Shown in pieces: positions 1 to 8,647 of a stretch of 64,000 nucleotides of DNA. Source of the DNA: Defluviitaleaceae bacterium (GTDB taxonomy: Bacteria; Bacillota; Clostridia; Lachnospirales; WQUN01); NCBI GenBank assembly GCA_009777845.1, contig WRLD01000011.1, positions 1 through 64,000 on the forward strand, in the 5' to 3' direction. The notes beneath the pieces are model-generated. The model did not search any database. It saw only the letters and a program-made list of their open reading frames with translations, and had not been told where the DNA came from. How positions within the stretch are numbered: position 1 is the stretch's first letter; every line of letters starts with the position of its first letter. The translations under genes and the position numbers were made by a program.

Positions 1-41
1 TTTATGCAACGATTTTTTATTTTTTGCACTTCGACACGCTC

Positions 42-124
42 GCGCATGGGCGACCGCTTCACCAAAAAAGCACAACATCTTCCTACGGACCAGAAGGTCG
101 TGGGTTCAAATCCTGCTGCGCACA
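42..124 (+). pseudogene. Degenerate tRNA-Arg(ACG)-like sequence
   Basis: The T-arm is perfect in form: stem GTGGG/CCTGC at 100-116 around a 7-base loop. The 3' acceptor strand TGCGCAC (117-123) is followed by a discriminator A and no CCA. The seven bases CTACGGA would form an anticodon loop with ACG. The anticodon stem has two mismatches (TCTTC against CCAGA), the D-arm lacks the conserved GG, and only GCGCA at 42-46 can pair with the 3' acceptor strand. I read this as a decayed tRNA-Arg, or as a tRNA 3' half left as the scar of an integrated element. A functional but odd tRNA is less likely. Confidence 0.5.
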
Positions 125-130
125 GTGCTT

Positions 131-160
131 AAAAAAGCCCTTAATTGCTGGGCTTTTTTT
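131..160 (+). terminator. Rho-independent terminator after the tRNA-like sequence
   Basis: Stem AAAAAAGCCC/GGGCTTTTTT with a 9-base loop and a T-run, directly behind the tRNA-like 3' end. It fits a tRNA transcription unit and supports a once-functional tRNA here. Confidence 0.7.
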
Positions 161-265
161 GTGTTCGGGGGTTGTTGCGGCTTCGGGGTGAGATTTCCGC
201 TAGGTGTCAGACGGAGGACGGCGGCGAGGTTGCTTTTTTGTCTAGGTACTATACTTCCTCAAACC

Positions 266-313
266 AAAAACGGCACTGCCCTTGCGGTCTTTGCCGCAAT
301 CACAGTACCGTTT
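266..313 (-). terminator. Intrinsic terminator of the small minus-strand ORF
   Basis: Read on the minus strand, ACGGTACTG pairs with CAGTGCCGT (one G-U), an inner TGCGG/CCGCA hairpin sits in the loop, and a T-run follows. It lies about 30 bases past the stop of the 50-aa ORF at 342-494, which supports that ORF being a real gene. Confidence 0.75.
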
Positions 314-341
314 CCGACTTGAAACTTAAACAACCACGGCC

Positions 342-494
342 TTACATACCCGGCACAGCTTCTCCTGTTTCGTCAGTGCAATCCTCAAATTCGGTAGCGT
401 CATAGTTGCTTGCCGCTTGGGCTTTCTTTTGGCTGGTGCATTGGCTTGCATCGTGATTATTGCTTTGGTTGTGACAATTACTTGCTCTGCACAT
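342..494 (-). CDS. Small 50-aa cysteine-containing protein, possibly DUF1540-like
   Basis: A 50-residue ORF preceded by a near-perfect ribosome site (TAGGAGGTAAC, 6-7 bases before ATG) and followed by a strong terminator, so it is very likely translated. It starts MCRASNCHNQS and has four cysteines, the first two in a C-x4-C arrangement and the last in a FEDC motif near residue 37. It is rich in Asn, Ser, Gln and acidic residues, with no signal peptide or membrane segment. The cysteine layout recalls DUF1540, a family of small Clostridial Cys proteins of unknown role, but spacing and flanking residues are not a clean match. Function unknown. It stands alone next to a dead type I toxin gene. 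Confidence 0.6.
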   Translation of the reverse strand: MCRASNCHNQSNNHDASQCTSQKKAQAASNYDATEFEDCTDETGEAVPGM

Positions 495-705
495 CGTAGT
501 TACCTCCTAATTTATGAAGCTGTTCCTATAGCCACTCAATGCCGCTTTGGCGGTCGAGAAACCCCACCAATCCAGCCCTTCGGGCTACGGACAGCTTCTT
601 CAGCTTCTTTCCTCTCTAATTTCCCCATTTTCCCAAAAATTATACAAGCCATCTTGAACTGCCCCCTAGGACGGCTATTTTTTGCGTTTATCGCGTTGCT
701 CTTCG

Positions 706-786
706 CTACGACATCTGCTGTTTTAGTAATATTAGATATAACCCCGCCAGTTGCATCAGCACTGATAATCATTCGTATACGCTCAT
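706..786 (-). pseudogene. Broken holin-like type I toxin gene (copy 1)
   Basis: Reads MSVYE, then a TGA stop, then LSVLMQLAGLYLILLKQQMS and a second stop. It is a clear relative of the intact 48-aa ORF at 59898-60044 (MSVYEWLSLLIQLA...). The intact copy has Trp where this one has TGA, and other genes here use TGG for Trp, so this is a nonsense mutation and not recoding. The original ribosome site (GAAAGGAGTGGG, near 890-905) is cut off from the ATG by a 96-bp palindromic insertion at 791-886. The upstream promoter-like sequence (TATACT near 930-940) is still recognisable. The antisense-RNA half seen beside the other copy is not recognisable here. Confidence 0.7.
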
Positions 787-790
787 ATAA

Positions 791-886
791 TCAATTCCAC
801 TATTTACTTAGGCTGTCCAAGGCAAAAAACCGGCGGCTTTAAGCCGTTTTTTGCCGCAGGAGAGCCTTAGTAAATAGCGGAATTGA
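791..886. repeat. 96-bp near-perfect palindromic insertion (MITE-like)
   Basis: Outer arms TCAATTCC(A)CTATTTACT pair with AGTAAATAG(C)GGAATTGA. AGGCT/AGCCT follows, then an inner GGCAAAAAAC/GTTTTTTGCC stem. Comparison with the homologous sequence at 60030-60060, which runs straight from the start codon region to the ribosome site, shows it as an insertion. No coding capacity. I saw no second copy in the window. Confidence 0.75.
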
Positions 887-1023
887 CACCCACTCCTTTC
901 GGAGTGAACTAGCCGTCACGGCTACTTGCATAGTATAGCATAAAACTACAAAAAAATGGGAATTGACTTAAAATGTGATTGTCTTAAAATCACGGCTATT
1001 TGATTTTAGGGACAATATGATAA

Positions 1024-1064
1024 TTTATTGTAGGGGGGGGGGCTTGCTCCTCCACTACAATAAA
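1024..1064. repeat. Short inverted repeat around a G-run
   Basis: TTTATTGTAG at 1024-1033 and CTACAATAAA at 1055-1064 enclose a G10 run. The outer TGTAGGGG...CTACA form recalls the ends of the REP-A elements, but the body is missing. The rest of 887-1146 shows only the remains of the toxin promoter region and nothing else I can name. Confidence 0.4.
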
Positions 1065-1144
1065 CCTTGCAAGTTTTGTAAACGGGTAATTGTTTCCTAA
1101 AGCCGCCGTGAGTAAAAAATTTAATCAGTAGCATTTACATCAAA

Positions 1145-1199
1145 AAATGTTATAATATAAGAAGCTGTTACCCTAATTCCCATTATGGTATCAGCTTCT
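1145..1199 (+). promoter_or_regulatory. Extended -10 promoter and leader hairpin of proS
   Basis: TGTTATAAT (-10 at 1151-1156 with an extended TGn) is followed at once by a 40-nt stem-loop, AGAAGCTGTTACC...GGTATCAGCTTCT (1160-1199). The same arrangement, with almost the same hairpin, stands before the ORF leading into mnmG (15311-15361). No T-box consensus and no T-run follow the hairpin, so it looks like a 5' stabilising or regulatory stem, not a terminator. Confidence 0.55.
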
Positions 1200-1256
1200 T
1201 GCTATTTTACACTAAAAAACAACAAATCTAACCAAAACCCAAAAGGAGCAACCATA

Positions 1257-2723
1257 ATGGACAAGCAAACAAACCAAACCAACCAACCAAACCAACAAAC
1301 AAAACGAGTAGAATCCATCGCCGACATGAACCAAGACTTCGCCCAATGGTACACGGACGTGGTACGCAAGGCGGAGCTTGCCGAATACGCCGAAACAGGG
1401 GGCTGTATCATTTACAAGCCCTACGGCTACGCTATTTGGGAGCTTATACAAAAGAGCCTGGACACGCGCCTAAAGGAAACAGGCCACGAAAATGTCTACA
1501 TGCCCATGCTTATTCCCGAGCATTTGTTGCAAATGGAAGCCGACCATATAGAGGGCTTCGCGCCGGAGGTGGCGTGGGTAACGTACGGCGGCGCGGAAAA
1601 ATTGCAGGAGCGGTTTTGTGTGCGGCCTACGTCCGAGGTGCTGTTTTGTTCGCATTATGCCAAGGCGGTGGAGTCGTACCGCGATTTGCCAAAATTATAC
1701 AATCAGTGGTGTTCCGTTATGCGCTGGGAAAAAACCACGCGGCCGTTTCTTCGCGGGCGCGAGTTTCTATGGCAAGAGGGGCATACCGCCCACGCCACTG
1801 CCGAGGAGTCGCTCGCCGAGGCGTTAAGTATACTAGATGTATACTGCGAATTGTCCGAAAATGTTTTAGCCATGCCCTGTATCAAGGGTCAAAAAACCGA
1901 GCGCGAAAAATTCGCGGGGGCGTTAAACACCTACACCTTCGAGAGCCTAATGCACGACGGAAAAGCCCTACAATCAGGCACAACGCACGATTTCGGCGAC
2001 AAATTCGCGCGGGCGTTTGACATTCAGTATCTCGACAAAAACAACAAACAGCAATATGTACACCAGGCCTCCTGGGGCGTAAGCACACGCCTAATCGGCG
2101 CAATTATCATGGTGCATGGCGACAACAACGGCCTTGTGCTTCCGCCCGCCGTCGCGCCAATCCAAGTAATCGTCGTTCCCATAGCCGACCACAAAGAGGG
2201 CGTAAAGGAAAAAGCCGAGGAACTGCGCGCCCGTCTAGCCAAAATTTGCCGTTGCAAAATAGACCTTTCCGACAAAAAAGCAGGCTGGAAATTTGCGGAA
2301 TACGAAATGAAAGGCGTTCCCATTCGCCTAGAAATCGGACCGAAAGACATCGAACAAAATCAGTGCGTGCTTGCGCGGCGCGACACAGGCGAAAAAATCA
2401 CCGCGCCGCTAGACAACCTAGAGCAAGCCATACAGGAAACACTGCAATCCATACACAAGAATTTATATGAAAAAGCCGCGGCTCGCCTGGAAAGCTCCAC
2501 CCATACCGCCCACAGCGTAGACGAATTGAAAACCATACTAGACAGCAAATCGGGCTTTGTAAAAGCTATGTGGTGCGGCGCGGAGGCGTGCGAGCTGGAA
2601 GTAAAGGAACAAGCAACCGCCACGAGCAGATGTATACCCTTTGTGCAGGAGAAGGTTGGGGATTGTTGTTTTGTTTGTGGGAAGGCGGCGGGGAAAATGG
2701 TGGTTTGGGGAAGGGCTTATTAG
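1257..2723 (+). CDS. proS: Prolyl-tRNA synthetase, archaeal/eukaryotic-type (short form)
   Basis: Class II synthetase charging tRNA-Pro with proline in the cytoplasm; 488 aa, usual for the short ProS form without the editing insertion. After a 16-residue Asn/Gln/Thr tail come [11 protein letters not shown], the RPTSEVLF substrate loop (about 120), the motif 2 region [15 protein letters not shown] (about 160) and the anticodon-binding domain ([20 protein letters not shown], about 340). The Cys-rich C-terminal domain has Cys pairs in [10 protein letters not shown] and [10 protein letters not shown] and ends in Tyr, as is usual for this type. I prefer ATG 1257 over an upstream in-frame ATG at 1185 because AAGGAG lies 8 bases before it and the upstream ATG lies inside the leader hairpin. 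Stands alone with its own promoter. Confidence 0.95.
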   Translation: MDKQTNQTNQPNQQTKRVESIADMNQDFAQWYTDVVRKAELAEYAETGGCIIYKPYGYAIWELIQKSLDTRLKETGHENVYMPMLIPEHLLQMEADHIEGFAPEVAWVTYGGAEKLQERFCVRPTSEVLFCSHYAKAVESYRDLPKLYNQWCSVMRWEKTTRPFLRGREFLWQEGHTAHATAEESLAEALSILDVYCELSENVLAMPCIKGQKTEREKFAGALNTYTFESLMHDGKALQSGTTHDFGDKFARAFDIQYLDKNNKQQYVHQASWGVSTRLIGAIIMVHGDNNGLVLPPAVAPIQVIVVPIADHKEGVKEKAEELRARLAKICRCKIDLSDKKAGWKFAEYEMKGVPIRLEIGPKDIEQNQCVLARRDTGEKITAPLDNLEQAIQETLQSIHKNLYEKAAARLESSTHTAHSVDELKTILDSKSGFVKAMWCGAEACELEVKEQATATSRCIPFVQEKVGDCCFVCGKAAGKMVVWGRAY

Positions 2724-2805
2724 GGGAATGGGCGTAGTGATTAGCCGAATGTGCGTACCGATTAACCGCATGTGCGTACTGATTAACCACAATTGCAAGG
2801 TGTAT

Positions 2806-3454
2806 GTAGGGGGCGGATTTATCCGTCCCGAGGTATGCACGCTCGTCAATTCAAGGACGGATAACGTCCAGTAACGCAGAACGCGGTAATCTCGGGACGG
2901 ATAAATCCGTCCCCTACAAAAACGTGCGGATTTTGGCGGTCGTGATTTTGCCGTTCGTGCGGTTGTCATTCATGCGTTTGCCGTTCATGCGTTTGTCGTG
3001 GCGGTCAAGTGTAGGGGGCGGATTTATCCGCCCCGAGGTATGCACGCTCGTCAATTCGAGGACGGATAACGTCCAGTAACGCAGAACGCGGTAATCTCGG
3101 GACGGATAAATCCGTCCCCTACAAAAAACCGCCACCACTCCCAAGTCTTAACCTACTGGCGTATGTAGGGGGCGGGTTTACCCGCCCCGAGGTACACACG
3201 CTCGTCAATTCGGGACGGATAACGTCCCTTAACGCAGAGCGAGGTAACCTCGGGACGGATAAATCCGTCCCCTACAAAACCGCCACCAAGCCTAAATCTT
3301 AACCTACATACGCTCGTCAATTCGAGGACGGATAACGTCCAGTAACGCAGAGCACGGCAATCTCGGTACGGATAAATCCGTCCCCTACAAAAAACCGCCA
3401 CCAATCCCAAATCTTAACCTACTGGCATTTGTAGGGGGCGGGTTTACCCGCCCC
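2806..3454. repeat. REP-A cluster: five copies of a 111-bp palindromic repeat
   Basis: Copies at 2806-2917, 3011-3122, 3165-3275, about 3308-3388 (left end missing) and 3431-3454 (left end only). A full element starts GTAGGGG(A/G)CGGATTTATCC and ends CGGATAAATCCGTCCCCTAC. Each end is itself a palindrome, and the two ends are inverted copies of each other around a conserved non-coding core. This fills the 758-bp gap between proS and the abiH-like gene; nothing coding is visible in it. Confidence 0.9.
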
Positions 3455-3482
3455 GACCCCCGCACGTTTTGACAGTTATTGC

Positions 3483-4613
3483 TTATAATTTAGGTAAAAA
3501 CTTAATCTGCACTCTGCCCTCTAGTAGTAGCTTATGCAGCAAGTTTTTACCTTTGTCTTTGTTGTCCAAAGTAGCGCCGTAGCCTGTTATCAGCTTATAG
3601 ACCCTATCTACCGCAGAGCGTTGCTCGCTTTTTCTGTTTTTTATATCGAGAACAGTAAAATAAAACTGCAATATCACCTGCTTATTGTTTGAATAATAAT
3701 TTAGAGTGTCGTAATCATCGCCGTAAAGGTTGTAATTGTCAAAAATACTTTGAAAATAAGAATAGTCCGCCTCGCCTAAAGAATGTCCGTAAAATTTAAT
3801 TTTGGTAATATTTGTAGGCAACGCGCTGTTAGGGCTTTTAAGTAGCATTTTCCTATGTGTTTTTGTAAATATTCTGGCTTCGGGCGGCAGTTCGTTTTCG
3901 TTTGTTGCATCTATTCCGAATATGATGTTGTTATCGCTTAAAGTGCCGTGGACATTTGTGGTACTTTTAAACGAATCTTTCAATTCTTGACTTGCAGAAC
4001 TTAAATATGCGGGGCCAAAAGGGTTTGTGTAATTAAAGTTTATAACACTAAAATCCTCCCCACCAACAATTAGCTTTATTAGCTTGAAAACATTCGATAT
4101 ATAGTGTGGGTTGTTTTCAAATTGTTCAGATAGATAGTCTACAAAGAAACTCTCAAAATCTATTAGCCTGTCGAGAAACCAGTACAAATAGTTATGATGT
4201 TTGCGAAAAGATTCGTCACCGTTCAGTCTGACATGTCGTGCAATGCGGCGAGATTCATTGCTATTAACGCGGGGTTTGCGTCCATTTTCAAGATGGTAAA
4301 AGGCATCCCCCCTCCATGCTTCCACCAGCGAACCATAATGGGATTGGTCTTCGTAATAGATTCGTCTTCCGACTAATAACGTATTTTTCAGGATATTTTC
4401 AATATCAATCCACCCGTCAACCCCAGTTGATTTATTCAAAAAATTATCCAAAAAATGGGTCGCCCAAACATTGTTATATACCCGCTTGTCATTTTCGGTA
4501 TTCTTTGGTCTTAGCCACTTAAAAAAATCCTTGTACTCTGATTTTAACCCACACTGCAAATCAAACCCATTCCCAATAATTAACAATACACTCTCATTAC
4601 CATTTGAACTCAT
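3483..4613 (-). CDS. AbiH-family abortive-infection protein
   Basis: 376 aa. The N-terminus LLIIGNGFDLQCGLKSEYKD and the C-terminal FYGHSLGEADYSYFQSIFDN are the two hallmark blocks of the AbiH family (PF14253), known from lactococcal phage-exclusion plasmids; the biochemical mechanism is not established. The middle (DFSVINFNYTNPF, about 190) also fits the family. Start ATG 4613 is chosen because AGAAAGGAT precedes it at good spacing; the longer reading from 4667 adds an unconserved tail. Single gene between a repeat cluster and a separate minus-strand pair. Lower G+C than its neighbours, in line with horizontal transfer. No partner gene adjacent. Family assignment is firm; the phage target is unknown. 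Confidence 0.85.
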   Translation of the reverse strand: MSSNGNESVLLIIGNGFDLQCGLKSEYKDFFKWLRPKNTENDKRVYNNVWATHFLDNFLNKSTGVDGWIDIENILKNTLLVGRRIYYEDQSHYGSLVEAWRGDAFYHLENGRKPRVNSNESRRIARHVRLNGDESFRKHHNYLYWFLDRLIDFESFFVDYLSEQFENNPHYISNVFKLIKLIVGGEDFSVINFNYTNPFGPAYLSSASQELKDSFKSTTNVHGTLSDNNIIFGIDATNENELPPEARIFTKTHRKMLLKSPNSALPTNITKIKFYGHSLGEADYSYFQSIFDNYNLYGDDYDTLNYYSNNKQVILQFYFTVLDIKNRKSEQRSAVDRVYKLITGYGATLDNKDKGKNLLHKLLLEGRVQIKFLPKL

Positions 4614-4694
4614 TAAACCAATCCTTTCTGCGATAAATCCACGACAAATGCCAAACCTACCGTACATACCCGCAACCCCACCCCAACCCTCACC

Positions 4695-5411
4695 CTACCG
4701 CACTCTCAACCCCACCCCAACCCCCTCCGCGACCTCCCGACACCTCTCCACCTGCTCCCTCGACAAAACCTCACCAACCACAGAAAACACCACCCGAGTA
4801 TACTCTTTCGCATCACGGGCAAAGGCCAGCATTTCCTCATATGGGCATTGCTGGCGAGCTGCGCCGCCCACCCTCGGGCGGGTAACGCGCATATACTCGT
4901 CGGCGTTGTCGGCGTTTAGGCTTACCGATACGCAGTCTACCGCACGCAGGCTTTCCATACAAAAATCAGGCGCGACCAACCGCACCAAGCCATTTGTATT
5001 TATTCTTATGGGAATCGGCGAGGACAACCGCTCCACACCGTTTGCGTTCGTTCCCATGGGAATGGACGTGACGGACTTAAAATACCGCGCCAGCTCGATT
5101 ACATCATTAGCACGCATCATAGGCTCGCCATACCCGCAAAAAACAATCTCGCCAATTTGCCGCAAATCGCCCCTCGCCTCAAACGCCGCCTTGATTTCTG
5201 CCACGGTTGGCTCTCGCTCTAGCCATAGGCTTTCGTTTGGGTTCATGCCGTCCGCGAGCTTTCGTATACAAAAAATACAGTCGCAGGGGCAACTATTTGT
5301 TATATTTACATAAAGAACTGCCCGCCCAACGCCTTGCGTTTTACGCAAAACATCAAGCGAACAGTCGGAAAAAGAGGGCGAAGCCCCATCAAGTCTGTAG
5401 AAAATTGTCAT
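4695..5411 (-). CDS. Radical SAM protein, TatD-linked type
   Basis: 238 aa. The 4Fe-4S motif C-x3-C-x2-C is seen in NSCPCDCIFC (about 40-48), followed by GYGEPMM (the glycine-rich SAM contact) and RINTNG. It fits the short radical SAM family often found beside TatD deoxyribonucleases; the reaction is unknown and no tatD is adjacent here. A 48-bp imperfect tandem duplication (about 4977-5072) adds 16 residues, so IPMGTNANGVERL and IPIRINTNGLVRL stand back to back inside the barrel. The start overlaps the stop of the upstream SH3 gene as ATGA with no good ribosome site of its own, which suggests translational coupling. Whether the enlarged loop leaves it active cannot be judged from sequence. 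Confidence 0.8.
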   Translation of the reverse strand: MTIFYRLDGASPSFSDCSLDVLRKTQGVGRAVLYVNITNSCPCDCIFCIRKLADGMNPNESLWLEREPTVAEIKAAFEARGDLRQIGEIVFCGYGEPMMRANDVIELARYFKSVTSIPMGTNANGVERLSSPIPIRINTNGLVRLVAPDFCMESLRAVDCVSVSLNADNADEYMRVTRPRVGGAARQQCPYEEMLAFARDAKEYTRVVFSVVGEVLSREQVERCREVAEGVGVGLRVR

Positions 5412-6256
5412 ACTGTCGCGCTCACACCCGCCACGCTATTAAACGCCTCCATAACGGCATTTTGGTGGTCACGCACATGTGACGGCGCGGAGGTATGCGT
5501 TGACGAGCCTAGGAAATGTAAGCAAACATGACCGTTCATGTTGTTGTGGCGGGTAGAACCTGCGTGCGGCATACCGTTTAGGGAGGCGGCGATTGTTCTG
5601 CCATTTATTACCACAAATACTGGGCGCGGTGTCCATGTCCACGCGCCGCCAAACGCCTGCTTCATGGTGGCAGTGTCCTCGGCGGTAAGCGGCTCGACAT
5701 CGGCGTGGTTGCCGTTCGAGAATGATGCCATTTGCCAAGAAATACCTGTACGCGCGTCTATTATTGTGGCGCTCGTGCCGATTGTCATCACCTTGCGCGC
5801 CTCGCTCCAATCGAGCAGCTCCACCTCGCCCAGCTCGCCGAACGCAACAACCACCGCTGCGGGAATTTCCCGCAAAAACTCCGCAAACATGTAACCGCTT
5901 GTCCCATTGTAAACGACCTCGTACCACTCGCCGCAACGGAAATCCACGACCTCTACCCTCGCGCCAAGCGCGGCAATGGTAAGGCTTGTACTACTTGTGG
6001 TAGGCTCGGCGCGTAGGTGCAAGCGCGAGGTGGTGATAAAAAACGCCGGCGTTTCGGGCGTTTCGCTGTCTGCCGCGGCGGCTTCCGCTTCGGCGGCGGT
6101 TTCCGCTTCTGCGGCGGCTTCCGCTTCTGCGGCTGTATGGGAAAGAACCCCCGCATATGCCGTAATGGTCTGGGAAATGTCCGCCGCATGTACCGTAGCA
6201 GGCAGTACGGAAAACGCAAAAGCTAAGCCCAAGCTAGCCAATAAGTATTTTTTCAT
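5408..6256 (-). CDS. Secreted SH3-domain protein with conserved Clostridial C-terminal domain
   Basis: 282 aa. Signal peptide MKKYLLASLGLAFAFSVLPA...HA, an Ala/Glu repeat linker (about 42-65), a bacterial SH3 domain (about 72-130, with LHLRAEPTTSS and GWY-like WYEVVYNGTSGYM), then a C-terminal domain with WQMASFSNGNHADVEPLT, WTWTPRPVFVVINGR and NNMNGHVCLHFLGSSTH. The last block, with closely spaced His and Cys, recurs in Clostridial SH3 proteins. It suggests a peptidoglycan-modifying enzyme, but I cannot name the reaction. Ribosome site AGAGGGGT precedes ATG. Upstream gene of a two-gene operon with the radical SAM gene. Likely acts at the cell wall. Confidence 0.75.
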   Translation of the reverse strand: MKKYLLASLGLAFAFSVLPATVHAADISQTITAYAGVLSHTAAEAEAAAEAETAAEAEAAAADSETPETPAFFITTSRLHLRAEPTTSSTSLTIAALGARVEVVDFRCGEWYEVVYNGTSGYMFAEFLREIPAAVVVAFGELGEVELLDWSEARKVMTIGTSATIIDARTGISWQMASFSNGNHADVEPLTAEDTATMKQAFGGAWTWTPRPVFVVINGRTIAASLNGMPHAGSTRHNNMNGHVCLHFLGSSTHTSAPSHVRDHQNAVMEAFNSVAGVSATV

Positions 6257-6288
6257 TTCTAAGTACCCCTCTTTTTTTGAAAATTATT

Positions 6289-6707
6289 CGGATTTAGCGG
6301 ATTTAGTGTATTTAGCGGCTTCACGCAGATTTACGCGAATTTTTCCACGAGCCAATCCGCGTAAATCCGCCAAATCCGTGTTTAATTTACATGTTTCGGC
6401 TTCGTACGCTTGTCGTGGCTTTCGTAGGGGACGGATTTATCCGTCCCGAGATTACCTAGCTCTGCGTTAAAGGACGTTACCGCCCCGAATTGACAAGCGT
6501 GCCTACCTCGGGACGGATAAATCCGTCCCCTACAGTAACCGTCACGACAAACGCACAGACGGCAAAACACACGAACGGCAAAATTTGCAGGTTTTCGTAG
6601 GGGACGGATTTATCCGTCCCGAGATTACCTAGCCCTGCGTGAATGGACGTTACCCACCCCGAATTGACAAGCGTGCATACCTCGGGACGGATAAATCCGT
6701 CCCCTAC
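6289..6707. repeat. REP-B tract followed by two REP-A copies
   Basis: 6289-6380 is a REP-B tract: runs of about 9-bp degenerate units such as CGGATTTAG, then the inverted form (AATCCGCGTAAATCCGCC) around CCACGAGCCAATCCGCG. REP-A copies follow at 6424-6533 and 6597-6707. Only an AT-rich stretch to about 6900 remains before the next gene. Confidence 0.85.
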
Positions 6708-6919
6708 AGTAACCGTCACCAATCCCAAGCCCAAATCTGCCGATATTCAACATTCCGCTTAACATATCCAGCCCAAATCTTAATACTTTTGTAACATCTT
6801 GTCAATATAAATTAACCTTTTTAATAAAATGTTAAAAAATAGTGGCGTAAAAAAAGAATATGTGTTAGAATGGCTTGGTATGTACACGTAAAGTCAACCT
6901 ATGGGATAAGGAGGGTATG

Positions 6920-7618
6920 ATGGATAGCGTTAAAAAAGATAATGATGAAATAAAACAACTGCGTATATTGACAAAGAGCAAAATTAACACCAGCTATAAC
7001 AAACTATTAAAGGATAGAGGTTTTAAGCGATATAAAAGCAACCAATATATCAATGTTACAGAACAGCATATTATTCAGATTGTAATGTTTGAGTTCCTTT
7101 CATGTGGGTTTACTTGTGCAGTTGCTATGCAACCATTGTATATTCAAGACCATACTGAATTTACTTGCTTGCATTTAAATTTTGGTGACAGGATTACTAG
7201 GTTTAAAACCGTACAAAAAGAAGCGTGGGAATACCATGAACACGAGGAGGGAATCCGTATTATTAGGGAACTTCTTAACAAGAACGTATTCCCTTGGTTT
7301 GAGGAGTATGGCACACCAAAGGGAATAGTCGAATTTATTTCAAGTGGCGGAATGAAGAAATATGGGCTGTTCGATTTCAATAAATTTTTTGAATACCAAT
7401 ATCTTGGATTTAGCTTGCTATATACTAATCAAGCAGAAAGAGGAATAGGGTATTTAGAGCGAATGATAGATGAAATACGCAACGATTCCGTCACCTCTAT
7501 GAGAGATTATAAATTTCACATAGTAGACCTAATTAGTCGAATTAAAAAAAGTCCTAATAATACAATTAACGCTCTAAATGATATTATAATAAGGAACAGG
7601 CTTTCTTTAAATCTTTAA
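6920..7618 (+). CDS. DUF4304-like cytoplasmic protein
   Basis: 232 aa, soluble, no signal peptide or membrane segment. The N-terminal half (NTSYNKLLKDRGFKRYKSNQ... to ...CLHLNFGDRI) has the pattern of DUF4304: an 'L-x-x-x-G-F-K-+-x-x' opening followed by a strand-rich domain with aromatic residues. The C-terminal half is helical with no motif I know. Two ATGs lie in tandem (6917 and 6920). AAGGAGG is only 3 bases before the first and 5-6 before the second, so I take MDSVKK. AT-rich compared with the G+C-rich flanks, which suggests acquisition. Function unknown. Stands alone before a regulator gene. Confidence 0.65.
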   Translation: MDSVKKDNDEIKQLRILTKSKINTSYNKLLKDRGFKRYKSNQYINVTEQHIIQIVMFEFLSCGFTCAVAMQPLYIQDHTEFTCLHLNFGDRITRFKTVQKEAWEYHEHEEGIRIIRELLNKNVFPWFEEYGTPKGIVEFISSGGMKKYGLFDFNKFFEYQYLGFSLLYTNQAERGIGYLERMIDEIRNDSVTSMRDYKFHIVDLISRIKKSPNNTINALNDIIIRNRLSLNL

Positions 7619-7643
7619 ACAATCAGACTCAAGGAGCAAAAAA

Positions 7644-8645
7644 ATGTCAGCTCTTTCCAAGGAAATGCTAAAAACTTCCATTGACGGTTTAAAGAAAATA
7701 ACGCATAAAGACATCACAGTGCGCGACCGCGAGGGCAATATCCTGGCGACAACCCTAACGACAGCCCAACCGCCAAACGCCACCACCCTAGAAACGCCCG
7801 ACTTCACGCTTATCGTGCATGACGACGATTGCAAAGCCCTACGCTTTGGCGAGCTTGCGGTTTTTCACCTGCAAACGCTGAGCGCGGCGCGCGGACAGCA
7901 CCACGACATCGGCCATTTTCTGAAAGACCTATTGCTGGGCGTTCTTTCCGACGGCGACATTTCCCACGGCGCGAAAAAATTCCGCATACAAAAGGAAGCG
8001 CGGCGCGTCGTCTACCTTATCGAAGCCGCCGCAAGCTGCAACGCGGCGGAAATCCTACGCGAGCTTTTCCCCGACCGCAAAAAGGACTTAATCGCACGCA
8101 TGGACGATACGAGCATTGTTCTCATAAGGGAAATAAAGGAAGCCAAGGAAACAAATGGCAATGAAGAGCAAACCGCGCGCAGCATAGTGGACACGCTAGG
8201 AAGCGAGGCAATGAGCCGCGTATACACCGCCATAGGCAAGGCGTTTTTGTCGCTGGAGCAAGCCGCCGACAGCTACCGCTCGGCGCGGATTGCACAGGAA
8301 GCAGGCAAGCTATTCGAGAGCGAAAAGCAAATAATAAGCTACCAAAATCTGGGAATAGCCCGCCTCATTTACGAAATGCCGCCCCCGCTTTGCCGTCTTT
8401 TTATAGACGAAGTGTTCAAAATCGAAAGCCTAGACGAAAGCCTATTTGCCACCATTACCAAATTCTTTGAGAACGACCTAAACATCACGGAAACCGCACG
8501 AGCATTGTTTGTCCATAGGAATACTCTGATTTACAGACTGGACAAAATACAACAGCTTACCGGGCTGGATTTGCGGAGGTTTGGGGACGCGATTACTTTT
8601 AAGATTGGGTTGATGGTGGAAAGCCGTCTACGGAAGGAGTTTTAA
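7644..8645 (+). CDS. CdaR/PucR-type helix-turn-helix regulator
   Basis: 333 aa. The C-terminal about 65 residues (LFATITKFFENDLNITETARALFVHRNTLIYRLDKIQ) are the PucR/CdaR HTH_30 DNA-binding domain, with the typical N-T-L-x-Y-R-L-x-+-I core. The region before it (about 130-260) fits the GGDEF-like middle domain of such regulators; the N-terminal about 110 residues would be the sensing part. Ligand unknown. Ribosome site AAGGAG is 8 bases before ATG. It lies only 2 bp upstream of ftsE and the ftsE ribosome site lies in its last codons, so it is probably co-transcribed with ftsEX. This places it as a candidate regulator of the cell-wall hydrolase unit, though adjacency is the only evidence. Confidence 0.8.
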   Translation: MSALSKEMLKTSIDGLKKITHKDITVRDREGNILATTLTTAQPPNATTLETPDFTLIVHDDDCKALRFGELAVFHLQTLSAARGQHHDIGHFLKDLLLGVLSDGDISHGAKKFRIQKEARRVVYLIEAAASCNAAEILRELFPDRKKDLIARMDDTSIVLIREIKEAKETNGNEEQTARSIVDTLGSEAMSRVYTAIGKAFLSLEQAADSYRSARIAQEAGKLFESEKQIISYQNLGIARLIYEMPPPLCRLFIDEVFKIESLDESLFATITKFFENDLNITETARALFVHRNTLIYRLDKIQQLTGLDLRRFGDAITFKIGLMVESRLRKEF

Positions 8646-8647
8646 AA

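Noticed and set aside
771-773. TGA read as Trp in the holin-like toxin (recoding)
   Set aside because: The other genes here use TGG for Trp and TGA as a stop; the copy also lost its ribosome site, so it is simply a pseudogene.
417-842. 141-codon plus-strand ORF
   Set aside because: It runs through the dead toxin locus and the palindromic insertion, has no ribosome site and reads as low-complexity hydrophobic sequence; the minus-strand elements explain the DNA better.
1160-1256. T-box leader before proS
   Set aside because: The leader is only about 95 nt, lacks the T-box sequence and has no terminator/antiterminator pair.
5469-5936. 155-codon minus-strand ORF within the SH3 protein gene
   Set aside because: Frame-shifted shadow of the SH3 protein with an Arg-rich, low-sense translation.
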